DNA of 64,000 bases from assembly GCF_007830595.1 (NCBI RefSeq), contig NZ_VLLD01000013.1; one strand, 5' to 3'. The position numbers and the translations under genes are program-made. The DNA comes from Treponema_B putidum (lineage in GTDB: Bacteria; Spirochaetota; Spirochaetia; Treponematales; Treponemataceae). How positions within the stretch are numbered: the stretch's first letter is position 1; every line of letters starts with the position of its first letter. This document shows, piece after piece, positions 52,334 through 60,866 of the stretch. A model generated the notes under the pieces. The model had not been told where the DNA came from. It searched no databases and worked only from the letters and a program-made list of their open reading frames with translations.

Positions 52334-54490
52334 TCATACCTTAAACTTGCCGACCTCCGCAGCCAAATTTTCAATACTGGTCTTGTTCTTTTGGGTTATA
52401 CTATTTACTTCCTGAACCGCATTGTTTATTTGAACGGCACCTGCTGCCATTTCGTTCATGCTGTCGGTTATCATACGGGTCAAATTATCAAGTTTCAGCA
52501 TTTCTTCGGCGACGCCTTCACCGCCTTTCAGCATCTCTTCAGAACCCGCTTTCACTTCTACGGTTACCGTATTGATATTTTTAATTGCTCCGAGTACTTC
52601 CTTGCTGCCGTTTTCCTGTTTACGCATCGCTTCGGTAAGACGGTCACTCATCGATTTTACCTGTTCGGACAAATTAAAAATCGTGCTGAATTTGTCTTCG
52701 ACGGTTTTAGAAGAAACCGAAAGAGATTCTATTTCGCCCGATAGGGTTTTAAGCGTAGAAGTTATCGTTTTTCCTTGAGTAGCCGAATCTTCGGCGAGTT
52801 TTCTGATTTCATCGGCGACGACGGCGAACCCTTTGCCTGCTTCGCCTGCGTGGGCTGCTTCAATAGCGGCATTCATCGCAAGCAAATTGGTTTGGCTTGC
52901 AATATGCTGAATAACGCTTGAGGCTTCCATAAGCGAACCCGATTCTTCTGCGATTTTCTGTGTTACGCTGTTTGATGTTACAATTGTTTCTTTTCCGTCT
53001 TCCGTTGCCGATGCAAGGTTTTTAACAACATCATAGGTTTTTTCTAGTGTTTGAGTAATGGAGGCGATGTTTGCAACCATCTCTTCGATTGAAGCCGAAG
53101 ACTGGGCAACACTCGCTGCCTGATTTTCGATGCTGTTATTCAACTGTTTTATAGTGCGTACGATTTGTTCAATTGTGGCTGCTGTTTCCGTTACGCTTGC
53201 AGCCTGCGTAAGGGTTTGGCTCTTAACGCCTTCAATATTGGCGCTGATTTCGTTTATTGCGCTTGCCGTTTGAGTCATATTGGAGGCAAGCTCTTCTCCT
53301 ATGGCTTCCATCGAGACCGAATTTTCTCTGACGGTTTTTATTGCGGTTCCTATTTTTTCAATAGTTTGATTAAAGTATTCGGACAAATCCGTGATTTCGT
53401 CATTTCCCGTAACGGGGAGGCGTACCGTTAAGTCTCCTTCTCCATGTGCAATATCTTTTAATGCCGTAACCGTTTTTTGAATAGGTGAGAGCATGTAGCG
53501 GGCAGTAATATATATAACTGCAAGGGTAATTGACAAGACGATGACACCTAAGATTCTTATATAGGTTCTTAAGTCGTCTACTGTTTTTGTGAATTCCCTA
53601 ACCGGTGCTTTAATAACAACCGTCCAGCCGGTAATTTTTATTGTTGCGTACGAAGCAATATTTGAAATGCCGTCATAATCATAGTAGCCGACCTCGCTTT
53701 TATCGGTATCAAAGGCATGCTGTAAAAAGGCCGACAAGGAAGCAAGATTAGCATCTTTCTTACTTTCTTCAATCATATTTCGCTGTTTGGTTACCGCATC
53801 AAAATTTTTATGTGCTATGACAATTCCTGTTAGGCCTAGTATGTAACATTCGCCTGTTTTTCCGACGACAATATCGTCGATTTCATCGGAAAGGAGACGC
53901 GCCGGAACCGCCGCATTTAGGACACCGATTATTGAGTTATTGTCATCGTAAATCGGAACTGCAAAAAGGATTTGCATATTATTTGTTATGTGTGAAATAG
54001 TCGGTTCTGTAATAAAGTTTTTACCCTGTGCAGCTGCTTTAAACCATTCTCTGTCTCTTACGGACGTACTCATACCATTTGCATCATAACGGTTGCCTTG
54101 CATATCACAGACACCGAAGTAGTCTATCTTTTTGTTGCGTTCGGCTTCTTTTACAAGAAGCTCTGCTTTTTCGGTTAAAGTCATTGAATTGTCGCGTAAA
54201 AACGGCATACGGGCTAAGCCTTCTACAAATTGAACAACGGAAGTTACCCTTCCGTCAATGACTTCAGCGATGTCGGTTGCTTTATCTGTTAGATGCGCTT
54301 CCACTTTTTCAAGTACCGCTTTACGTGCAATACCCACCGTAAGCATGGCTGCAATTACAAGTGCAATCGTAATTAAAAGCCCAAAAATTAAAACCATTTT
54401 TTTGCGCAGCGAAAACCGCTTTTTAGTTGTTTTCGCAATCTGATGTTTCTCATTGTTTTTTTCAGAGAAAATTCCGTCATTCTTTGTCAT
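52334..54490 (-). CDS. Methyl-accepting chemotaxis protein 2
   Basis: 718 residues: cytoplasmic N-tail (1-30), membrane segment, Cache-type periplasmic sensor (60-310), membrane segment, HAMP (with GEGDLTVRLPVTGNDEI), signalling domain with the tip IASQTNLLAMNAAIEAAHAG. Very similar to the chemoreceptor at 41840 from HAMP to the end, less so in the sensor, so the two probably arose by duplication. AAGGAG precedes the ATG. Confidence 0.93.
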   Translation of the reverse strand: MTKNDGIFSEKNNEKHQIAKTTKKRFSLRKKMVLIFGLLITIALVIAAMLTVGIARKAVLEKVEAHLTDKATDIAEVIDGRVTSVVQFVEGLARMPFLRDNSMTLTEKAELLVKEAERNKKIDYFGVCDMQGNRYDANGMSTSVRDREWFKAAAQGKNFITEPTISHITNNMQILFAVPIYDDNNSIIGVLNAAVPARLLSDEIDDIVVGKTGECYILGLTGIVIAHKNFDAVTKQRNMIEESKKDANLASLSAFLQHAFDTDKSEVGYYDYDGISNIASYATIKITGWTVVIKAPVREFTKTVDDLRTYIRILGVIVLSITLAVIYITARYMLSPIQKTVTALKDIAHGEGDLTVRLPVTGNDEITDLSEYFNQTIEKIGTAIKTVRENSVSMEAIGEELASNMTQTASAINEISANIEGVKSQTLTQAASVTETAATIEQIVRTIKQLNNSIENQAASVAQSSASIEEMVANIASITQTLEKTYDVVKNLASATEDGKETIVTSNSVTQKIAEESGSLMEASSVIQHIASQTNLLAMNAAIEAAHAGEAGKGFAVVADEIRKLAEDSATQGKTITSTLKTLSGEIESLSVSSKTVEDKFSTIFNLSEQVKSMSDRLTEAMRKQENGSKEVLGAIKNINTVTVEVKAGSEEMLKGGEGVAEEMLKLDNLTRMITDSMNEMAAGAVQINNAVQEVNSITQKNKTSIENLAAEVGKFKV

Positions 54491-54643
54491 TTTAAGACTC
54501 CTTATGAATTAGGCAGGCCTTGAAGAATGTTTAGTTTTTCGAGGTATGTCTTAAATTTAGTTGCGGCGTTTGTTAGATTTACATTTCAGTTTTTTTAATA
54601 TAATTATTTTAACAAATTTAGTCTACAGTTTTTTTAATTATTC

Positions 54644-56818
54644 TTATACTTTAAATTTGGAAACCTCATTGGAAAGATTTTCGATACTTGCCTTATTTTT
54701 TTGTGTAATATCGCTTACTTCTGCAACGGCGGCGGTAATTTGATCGGCTCCTGAAGCTATTTCGTTCATACTATCGGTTGTTTCGAGTGTTATCTCGGCG
54801 AGTTTTTGCATTTCCTGTTCTATTTGAGTGCAGCCTTCAAGCATTTCAGCTGAGGCTGAGTCAATTTCGCTTGTTACACCGTTTATTCTCTTAATAGCAT
54901 CAAGTACCTGCCTCCCGTTTTCTTCCTGTTCGCTCATTACTTCCAAAATAGAATCTTCTTTTTCGGAGATTTGACTGACCAAATTGTAAACATCGATAAA
55001 GGTCTTTTCCGCTTGAGAACCGGCCTCTGTAATGTTGCGGATAATTTCCGTCGTCTCTTTTATAACCGCAGCAATTTGCTTTCCTTGCAAATTAGAGCCT
55101 TCTGCAAGTTTTCTAATCTCGCCGGCGACAACTGCAAAACCCTTACCGGATTCGCCTGCATGGGCTGCCTCTATTGCGGCATTCATTGCCAAAAGGTTGG
55201 TTTGACTCGCAATATTTTGAATGATTTGGCTGGCTTCAAGAAGAGATGCCGATTTTTCGGCGATTTGCTTTACAATCTCATTTGCAGTTCTTGCCCCGTC
55301 TTTACCTACCTTGGTTTGTCCGTAGACTGTTTTGATAAGCTCGTTATTTTCATTAAGCGTTTTAGCTATTTTAACGGTATTTTCTGCCATGTGCGTAATG
55401 ACTGCAGAAGATTCGTTGATACTTTCGGCCTGCATTTCGATACTTGAAACGAGCCTGCTAAGCCACCCATTGATTTGCTCCACCGTTGCAACGGTTTCGG
55501 TAACGCCGGCAGCCTGAGACATAGCTTTTTCTTTTACGCCTTTAACATTTCCGCCTATCTGTTTAATTGCGGCTGCCGTTTCTTCCATACTGCTTGACAG
55601 CTGTGACCCGATTGCGTTCATTTTATCGGCTTCTTCTTTTAAAATGCATATCATAGCATGACTGTGCTCAATTGCGGTATTAAGGTTTATCATAATGCGT
55701 CCGATTTCATTATTCTTTTTTACCGCTAATCTGTCGGTAAGGTCGCCTGCTGCAATTTTGCTAAAAACGGTTTCGAGCCTTTTAAAATAGCGTTTAAGAG
55801 CACCTGCAAAAATAAAGGCCAGTGTAAAATACAGGACAAACATAAAAAGACCGATAAGAATCATATTTTTTAAAAGGGTATAAAAAAGTGAAAGTATTTC
55901 GTTTTGTTCGATTAAAAGAGCAACTTTCCAATCAAGCTCGGGAAGTGAAAATACTGAAACCTTCCACCTATTTCCGTCAAGCATAATAAAAGCCGAACCC
56001 TCTTTCATTTTGTCTAGTTCGGTAAAGGCGGAAATACCGGTTTCTTTTAATGTTTTTAGATTGTAGTCTGCATGTTTAGGGTCGGCTAAAGTCATACCGT
56101 TGTTTTGTATGAGCATACAATAGCCCGACTTGCCGATATGAGTTCCGCTTATAAACGAAGTTAAATCCGAAAGGTTTATGTCGATTCCTATAACTCCGAT
56201 AAATTCGCCCGAATAATTTTTTACACTTTGCACAATTGTAAAAGTGAGGTTCCCGTCCGGCGACATATATGCCTCGGTTATTACGGGCTTTCCATTAGCA
56301 GCCGCTGCACTTTTATACCAATCCCGTTCACGAGGGTCAAAACCTTTCGGAATTTTTTCATGCTGTATTCCTACAAATCCGCCCCATTTAGTACCTAGAT
56401 ATACTTCGTTAAAGTTCGCATAACTTGCTTTTGCTCGGTTAAATTCTGAAACAATATCTTGTTCCGCTTTTCCGCTATGAGACATATCATTTGTCTGCGA
56501 GCTATAATTGTAAATACTTTCATCGGCATTTTTAACTGCAGGAGTTTCCGTAAGCATGGAAGCTGCATTTTTTCCGTTCAGTATAAAAAGATTTATGGAC
56601 TTTTCAATATTGAAAAACTGCTGCCCTGTAAATTCATCGAATTGGGTAATGTTCTTTTTATATAGTTGAAAGCCCACAACCGCAGAAATAACGGCTACGA
56701 TTGAAATGATTGTTATCGTAATTGCCCGTAAAAGCCGTGCCGTAATGGATGTTGCTCTTTTTCTCATAATGCCGTCATTATTTTTTGAAGGTGCGCTCAA
56801 TGTAAGTTTTTCTTTCAT
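54644..56818 (-). CDS. Methyl-accepting chemotaxis protein 3
   Basis: 724 residues, more distant from the other two. N-tail, membrane segment (about 32-55), double-Cache-like sensor with DPRERDWYKSAAAANG and GVIGIDINLSDL (dCache_1 signatures), second membrane segment (about 318-340), HAMP and signalling tip IASQTNLLAMNAAIEAAHAG. The dCache ligand is likely a small organic molecule such as an amino acid (family knowledge). Transcribed in the same direction as the upstream neighbour with a 153-bp gap that holds no gene. Confidence 0.93.
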   Translation of the reverse strand: MKEKLTLSAPSKNNDGIMRKRATSITARLLRAITITIISIVAVISAVVGFQLYKKNITQFDEFTGQQFFNIEKSINLFILNGKNAASMLTETPAVKNADESIYNYSSQTNDMSHSGKAEQDIVSEFNRAKASYANFNEVYLGTKWGGFVGIQHEKIPKGFDPRERDWYKSAAAANGKPVITEAYMSPDGNLTFTIVQSVKNYSGEFIGVIGIDINLSDLTSFISGTHIGKSGYCMLIQNNGMTLADPKHADYNLKTLKETGISAFTELDKMKEGSAFIMLDGNRWKVSVFSLPELDWKVALLIEQNEILSLFYTLLKNMILIGLFMFVLYFTLAFIFAGALKRYFKRLETVFSKIAAGDLTDRLAVKKNNEIGRIMINLNTAIEHSHAMICILKEEADKMNAIGSQLSSSMEETAAAIKQIGGNVKGVKEKAMSQAAGVTETVATVEQINGWLSRLVSSIEMQAESINESSAVITHMAENTVKIAKTLNENNELIKTVYGQTKVGKDGARTANEIVKQIAEKSASLLEASQIIQNIASQTNLLAMNAAIEAAHAGESGKGFAVVAGEIRKLAEGSNLQGKQIAAVIKETTEIIRNITEAGSQAEKTFIDVYNLVSQISEKEDSILEVMSEQEENGRQVLDAIKRINGVTSEIDSASAEMLEGCTQIEQEMQKLAEITLETTDSMNEIASGADQITAAVAEVSDITQKNKASIENLSNEVSKFKV

Positions 56819-56914
56819 TTTGTTAAATCCCTTTTATAAATTATATGGAATATAGCGCCAATTATATATATTTTTTTATTTTTCTGCAAGGCCTCGCATT
56901 TACTGAACGTTATC

Positions 56915-56943
56915 TTGCACTTTAGTTTTGAATAGGGTATACT
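56915..56943 (+). promoter_or_regulatory. deoD promoter
   Basis: TTGCAC (56915-56920), 17-bp spacer, TATACT (56938-56943). Confidence 0.65.
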
Positions 56944-56965
56944 TATCGTGTTATTGGAGGTAAAG

Positions 56966-57667
56966 ATGAGTGTTCATATAGCTGCAAAGCAAGGAGAAAT
57001 TGCCGATAAGATTCTTTTACCCGGGGATCCTTTGAGGGCGGAATTTGTTGCAAATAATTTTTTGGAAAATCCGCAATGTTATAACAAGGTTAGGGGTATG
57101 TTGGGCTTTACGGGAACCTACAAGGGCGTAAAGGTTTCAGTTCAGGGAACGGGAATGGGTCAGCCTTCTTTTTCGATCTATGCAAATGAACTGTTTAATG
57201 AGTACGGTGTACAAAGGGCTATCCGTATCGGAACAGCCGGAGCCCTGCAAAAGGATATAGGCTTGAGGGATGTAGTTTTAGCTATGGCAGCCTCTACCGA
57301 TTCGGGGATTAACACACACCGTTTTAAGGGCTGTCATTATGCTCCTACTGCCGATTGGAGCTTGCTAAAAAATGCCTATGACCATGCCGAAAAAATGGGA
57401 ATAAAACCTTTAGTAGGTTCGATTGCCAGCTCCGATGTCTTTTATGATGATCTTGAAACATGGAGAATGTGGGCTGATTATGGAGTTTTAGCGGTAGAGA
57501 TGGAGGCGGCCGAACTTTATACCCTCGCTGCAAAATATAAGCGCCAAGCCCTTGCCGTGCTTACCATTTCGGATAACGTCGTTACACATGAGCAGACAAG
57601 TGCCGAAGAGCGTCAAACTACTTTTAAAACCATGATGGAAATTGCTTTAGAGGCAATAATAGCTTAG
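56966..57667 (+). CDS. deoD: Purine-nucleoside phosphorylase, DeoD type
   Basis: 233 residues from ATG 56966, which follows GGAGG at 5 nt. PGDPLRAEFVA phosphate-binding motif, GTGMGQPSFSIYA, and TISDNV with the catalytic Asp. Hexameric family. Splits purine nucleosides to base and ribose 1-phosphate for purine salvage. A convergent NifU-like gene ends 13 bp away. Confidence 0.95.
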   Translation: MSVHIAAKQGEIADKILLPGDPLRAEFVANNFLENPQCYNKVRGMLGFTGTYKGVKVSVQGTGMGQPSFSIYANELFNEYGVQRAIRIGTAGALQKDIGLRDVVLAMAASTDSGINTHRFKGCHYAPTADWSLLKNAYDHAEKMGIKPLVGSIASSDVFYDDLETWRMWADYGVLAVEMEAAELYTLAAKYKRQALAVLTISDNVVTHEQTSAEERQTTFKTMMEIALEAIIA

Positions 57668-57680
57668 CCGCTCTAAAATT

Positions 57681-57908
57681 TTAAACTGCGACTACCTCGC
57701 TGACCTCGGGGAACATGTCCTTAAGCTGTTCTTCAACCCCCATTTTAAGGGTATAAATAGCCATAGGACATGACCCGCAGGCTCCTTTTAGCTTAACATA
57801 AACTTTTCCGGCTTCATCAACTGAATCAAGCTCTATATCTCCGCCGTCGGCCTGTAAATAGGGCCTAATCGAGGCTATACCTTTTTCAATTTCTTCTTTA
57901 ACCAACAT
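57681..57908 (-). CDS. NifU-like C-terminal domain iron-sulfur scaffold
   Basis: 75 residues: a stand-alone Nfu domain with ADGGDIEL and CxxC (ACGSCPMA). Carries a 4Fe-4S cluster as dimer and passes it to target enzymes. GGAGG precedes the ATG. Cytoplasmic. Confidence 0.92.
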   Translation of the reverse strand: MLVKEEIEKGIASIRPYLQADGGDIELDSVDEAGKVYVKLKGACGSCPMAIYTLKMGVEEQLKDMFPEVSEVVAV

Positions 57909-58000
57909 AATGACCTCCTATTATCTTATTAAATACTTCACAAAATATACAAAAAATAATATGATAAAGCAAGGCGGAGCAAGCTATTAAATATTTTTAG

Positions 58001-58381
58001 TTACCAAAGAGTTTTTACACTATATTTAGGAATGATTGTATCTTTTGTAATAATTACCAAATTTTCAATTATTGCCTGAGCAATGATCAAGCGATCAAAA
58101 GGATCATTATGAATATTTGCCAGCTTTATTATTTTATCAAAGTATTTGGGTTGAATTTGTAATATTAATATATCCTTCTCATGGCATAATTCAGCGATTT
58201 TTTCTATAGAGTATTCAAATTCAAGTTTACCTATACTTTTTTTTATTGCTATTTCCCATAATGAGACAATACTGACATAAACTTTATTTTCTGTAGTAAT
58301 TATCTCTAAAGCTTTTTTTGATAGTTGTGGAGAAGCTCTTAAAAACCATAGCAACGTATGTGTATCCAGCAGGTACATCAA
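58001..58381 (-). CDS. vapC: VapC-like PIN-domain toxin
   Basis: 126 residues. PIN motif: LLDTHTLLWFL with the first Asp, SIVSLWEIAIK with Glu, and NDPFDRLIIAQA with two more acidic residues. Probably an RNase toxin; acts on tRNA or rRNA in known VapC proteins. Start overlaps the upstream antitoxin gene by 4 bp. Confidence 0.9.
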   Translation of the reverse strand: MMYLLDTHTLLWFLRASPQLSKKALEIITTENKVYVSIVSLWEIAIKKSIGKLEFEYSIEKIAELCHEKDILILQIQPKYFDKIIKLANIHNDPFDRLIIAQAIIENLVIITKDTIIPKYSVKTLW

Positions 58382-58587
58382 ACATAGTCCTTAAAACATT
58401 CCGGAGTTTTATCAAAATCTTCCGCCATATAGAATTTACCTTCAAGGCCTCCGGGGTTTCTTCGTATATTTTTTTGATTTTTTGCGGCTGTATTTTGATA
58501 TAAAAGGAAATTTACATAATCATAAACAGACTGTTGCTGCTCTAAAGTTAAGTTATTTATCTTTTTTTCCAAAGCGATATATGGCAT
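58378..58587 (-). CDS. DUF2281-type antitoxin
   Basis: 69 residues. N-terminal helical stretch EKKINNLTLEQQQSVYDYVNFL and a basic/Pro-Gly middle, the usual DUF2281 antitoxin partner of PIN toxins. GAGGAAAG precedes the ATG. Confidence 0.85.
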   Translation of the reverse strand: MPYIALEKKINNLTLEQQQSVYDYVNFLLYQNTAAKNQKNIRRNPGGLEGKFYMAEDFDKTPECFKDYV

Positions 58588-58652
58588 ACTTTCCTCCTCA
58601 TAAAATCATTTTAACATATTTCCGGATAAAATACTATAACTTATAAAATTTT

Positions 58653-60020
58653 CTAAAACTCATAGCCGATGCTCATTTTTATAAAATGATTGTTTTGGTA
58701 TCGGCCTAATTTACCGCTTTTTTTGCCGCCGAAGAAGCCGAGGCCTAGATCAAAGTCGATTGTGCCTATAAGCCACGAAAGTTCGGGGTTTATCATAAAG
58801 TCTGCATCTTCTATTCCTACAAGAGCGTTGAGCTTCCATTCAAGGGAACCTCGTACTAAGGTTTGAGAGATGGAGAAAAGGAGGCGGGTATCTGTAATAG
58901 GGCTGCCTTTTTCCGTATCTAGGCTAAGATGACCCTGATCGATTCCGCCATTAAAAAGCCTAATTGTTTCGGCAGCTTGAAGTCTCAAATTTATATTTTT
59001 AGGAAGAGCGTATAAAAGGCCTAAATTCCATGCAAGATTAGGATTATAAATATCGGGATTATTTCCTTTTAAGTCCCCGCTTATGTTTGCGGCAAATTCG
59101 GCTTGTATTGTAAACTGCCCGAACATTGCTTCATAATCAGCACCGATTTGATGATAGCGATTGTATGTAAGCTCTGCCTTATCGAAGACTTGTGTAAATT
59201 CCGCTTCGGTGGGGGCGGAAGGTTTATAGTCCGATTTAAAATTAGGCTCATGTAAAAAGCCGGTAAAATACTGAAAACCTAGGTCGTGTTTGCCGCCGGC
59301 ACTAAGGGTATAACGTACTCCCCCTTGTGCATAATTAAAAGTGTTTGTCTCCGCAGAAGAGGGCAAACCTTGTATAATGTTTGCAAAGGTATCTTTTTTC
59401 CATCTGCCGCCTAGAGCAAATTCATCGGCTTCAAAAACCGGAAGATATACAAGCTCAAGCTTCATTTCTTTGGGCAGATAAGCCGAAAGAAAGAAAACCG
59501 GAGAGGCTTTTTTAATTTTTTCGGGATAGAATTCGTAGGGTTTGCTGAAGTCTTTCGGATTTACAACATCTAAAACACTAAAAAAGCCCGCCCTTCCCCA
59601 GTTTATTTTTTTGATTCCTCCGCCTAAGACTACAGGGCCTGCAAGGGCCTGTACATAGGCCTCTCCAATCCATGCAGGAAAAAGCGGCTTAGGAAATAAT
59701 TCCGCTGTTTCTCCCATTCCGGCTGCGATAGTTTTAGCGTTTAAGTTTACCGAGGCATAGGCTTCGGCAAGAGGAGACTTTGCTTCTAAATGAAGACTGC
59801 CCCAAATAGGGAACGGAGGTTTATGGTTTTCAGGCTTTTTAAAGGCATCAAAATAAATTTCCGTACCCGCATAAAAAGCACCCCCGAAATCTACACTGAA
59901 TACGCCTGATTCGGTCCCGCCTTCTTCATCATCAAAGCCGAAATCTCCTAAATCATCATCTGAAAAAATCAATGCGTTTAAAGAAAGGATAAAAATTAAC
60001 GTAAAAAAAAACTTTTTCAT
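58653..60020 (-). CDS. Outer-membrane beta-barrel protein of the RND locus
   Basis: 455 residues with a signal peptide (cleavage near IFSDD). An acidic start (DDLGDFGFDDEE) is followed by alternating hydrophobic/aromatic strands and ends in GYEF, the terminal aromatic typical of outer-membrane barrels. Similar in kind to the DUF1302/DUF1302-like barrels that accompany RND lipid pumps. Separated from the LolA-like gene by 69 bp with two palindromes. Likely the outer-membrane receiver of the exported lipid. Confidence 0.75.
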   Translation of the reverse strand: MKKFFFTLIFILSLNALIFSDDDLGDFGFDDEEGGTESGVFSVDFGGAFYAGTEIYFDAFKKPENHKPPFPIWGSLHLEAKSPLAEAYASVNLNAKTIAAGMGETAELFPKPLFPAWIGEAYVQALAGPVVLGGGIKKINWGRAGFFSVLDVVNPKDFSKPYEFYPEKIKKASPVFFLSAYLPKEMKLELVYLPVFEADEFALGGRWKKDTFANIIQGLPSSAETNTFNYAQGGVRYTLSAGGKHDLGFQYFTGFLHEPNFKSDYKPSAPTEAEFTQVFDKAELTYNRYHQIGADYEAMFGQFTIQAEFAANISGDLKGNNPDIYNPNLAWNLGLLYALPKNINLRLQAAETIRLFNGGIDQGHLSLDTEKGSPITDTRLLFSISQTLVRGSLEWKLNALVGIEDADFMINPELSWLIGTIDFDLGLGFFGGKKSGKLGRYQNNHFIKMSIGYEF

Positions 60021-60044
60021 TTTGTAAAATACCTTATAGGAAAC

Positions 60045-60077
60045 CTTAACTCAATTTGAGTTTAAGGGCTCCCTTAA
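60045..60077. repeat. Two palindromes between the LolA-like and barrel genes
   Basis: TTAAGGG-CT-CCCTTAA (60062-60077) is perfect; a nearby CTTAACTCAA/TTGAGTTTAAG pair is near-perfect. They may lower barrel expression or stabilise upstream mRNA. Confidence 0.55.
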
Positions 60078-60089
60078 TTTATAAATAAT

Positions 60090-60863
60090 TTATTTTTTGC
60101 CGGTTTCCAAATATTTTTGTGTAAAAACATAATCGGGTATTTTCATGCCGTATTCTATTTTTTTTATGGTGATAACGGTGGATGTATTTGTCTTAACCGT
60201 CGAAAGTTTTGTTTTATGAGCCGTCATTATCCCGCTTACTTCCTTATAATCGTAAAGCTCAAGAATTTTTACAAGCTGAGAACCTTGATAAAATTCGGCC
60301 TTGAGTAAAAGATTTTTATCCTTTGTGATTCGCATTACGGTTTTAGAATATGTGTAATTTTTATCCTTGGGCGTAGATTCTATTAGATAGACAGGGTTTC
60401 CCTCATATTCTTCTTCACCTAAGATTTTAAAATTATCGAGCTTTGTGTCCCTTTCCATAAACGAAATATCGTTATTTGAAAAGTCTGAACCCATAAAAGG
60501 CTCATCGGCGCTTCCTTGGGCCGATATCTTTTGTACCTTTTTTGTTTGAGCTAAATACATCCTTTGATCCGTTGAGCCGTCGGCATTTTCAATCATTAAA
60601 AACCTTGAGCCCTTATAAGACGGAGGATTCTTTATTTCAACAAGCATCCTTTGTAAACCGTTTTTGTCCAAAGAAGAGTATTGAATAATATCCAAGGTAG
60701 AAATGGTCTTTCCGCCTGACTGCATATCCAAGCTGGAGGCAGTCCCCATTGAAGATGCAGTATTTTTTGTCTTTGTTTTAGCTGCAATTTCTTCGGCATT
60801 TTGCGAAAAAATAAAGCCGCAAAGCCCAAAAATAAAAATTAAACTTAGAGTAATTTTTTTCAT
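60090..60863 (-). CDS. LolA-like outer-membrane lipoprotein-sorting family protein
   Basis: 257 residues with a signal peptide (cleavage near FIFSQN). Contains the PF17131-type motif GSDFSNNDISFME and the downstream YLIESTPKDKNYTYSK strand. LolA-fold periplasmic carriers bind acyl chains. Three bases separate it from the upstream RND gene, so it is coupled to it. Probably ferries the pump's lipid substrate across the periplasm. Confidence 0.85.
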   Translation of the reverse strand: MKKITLSLIFIFGLCGFIFSQNAEEIAAKTKTKNTASSMGTASSLDMQSGGKTISTLDIIQYSSLDKNGLQRMLVEIKNPPSYKGSRFLMIENADGSTDQRMYLAQTKKVQKISAQGSADEPFMGSDFSNNDISFMERDTKLDNFKILGEEEYEGNPVYLIESTPKDKNYTYSKTVMRITKDKNLLLKAEFYQGSQLVKILELYDYKEVSGIMTAHKTKLSTVKTNTSTVITIKKIEYGMKIPDYVFTQKYLETGKK

Positions 60864-60866
60864 ATC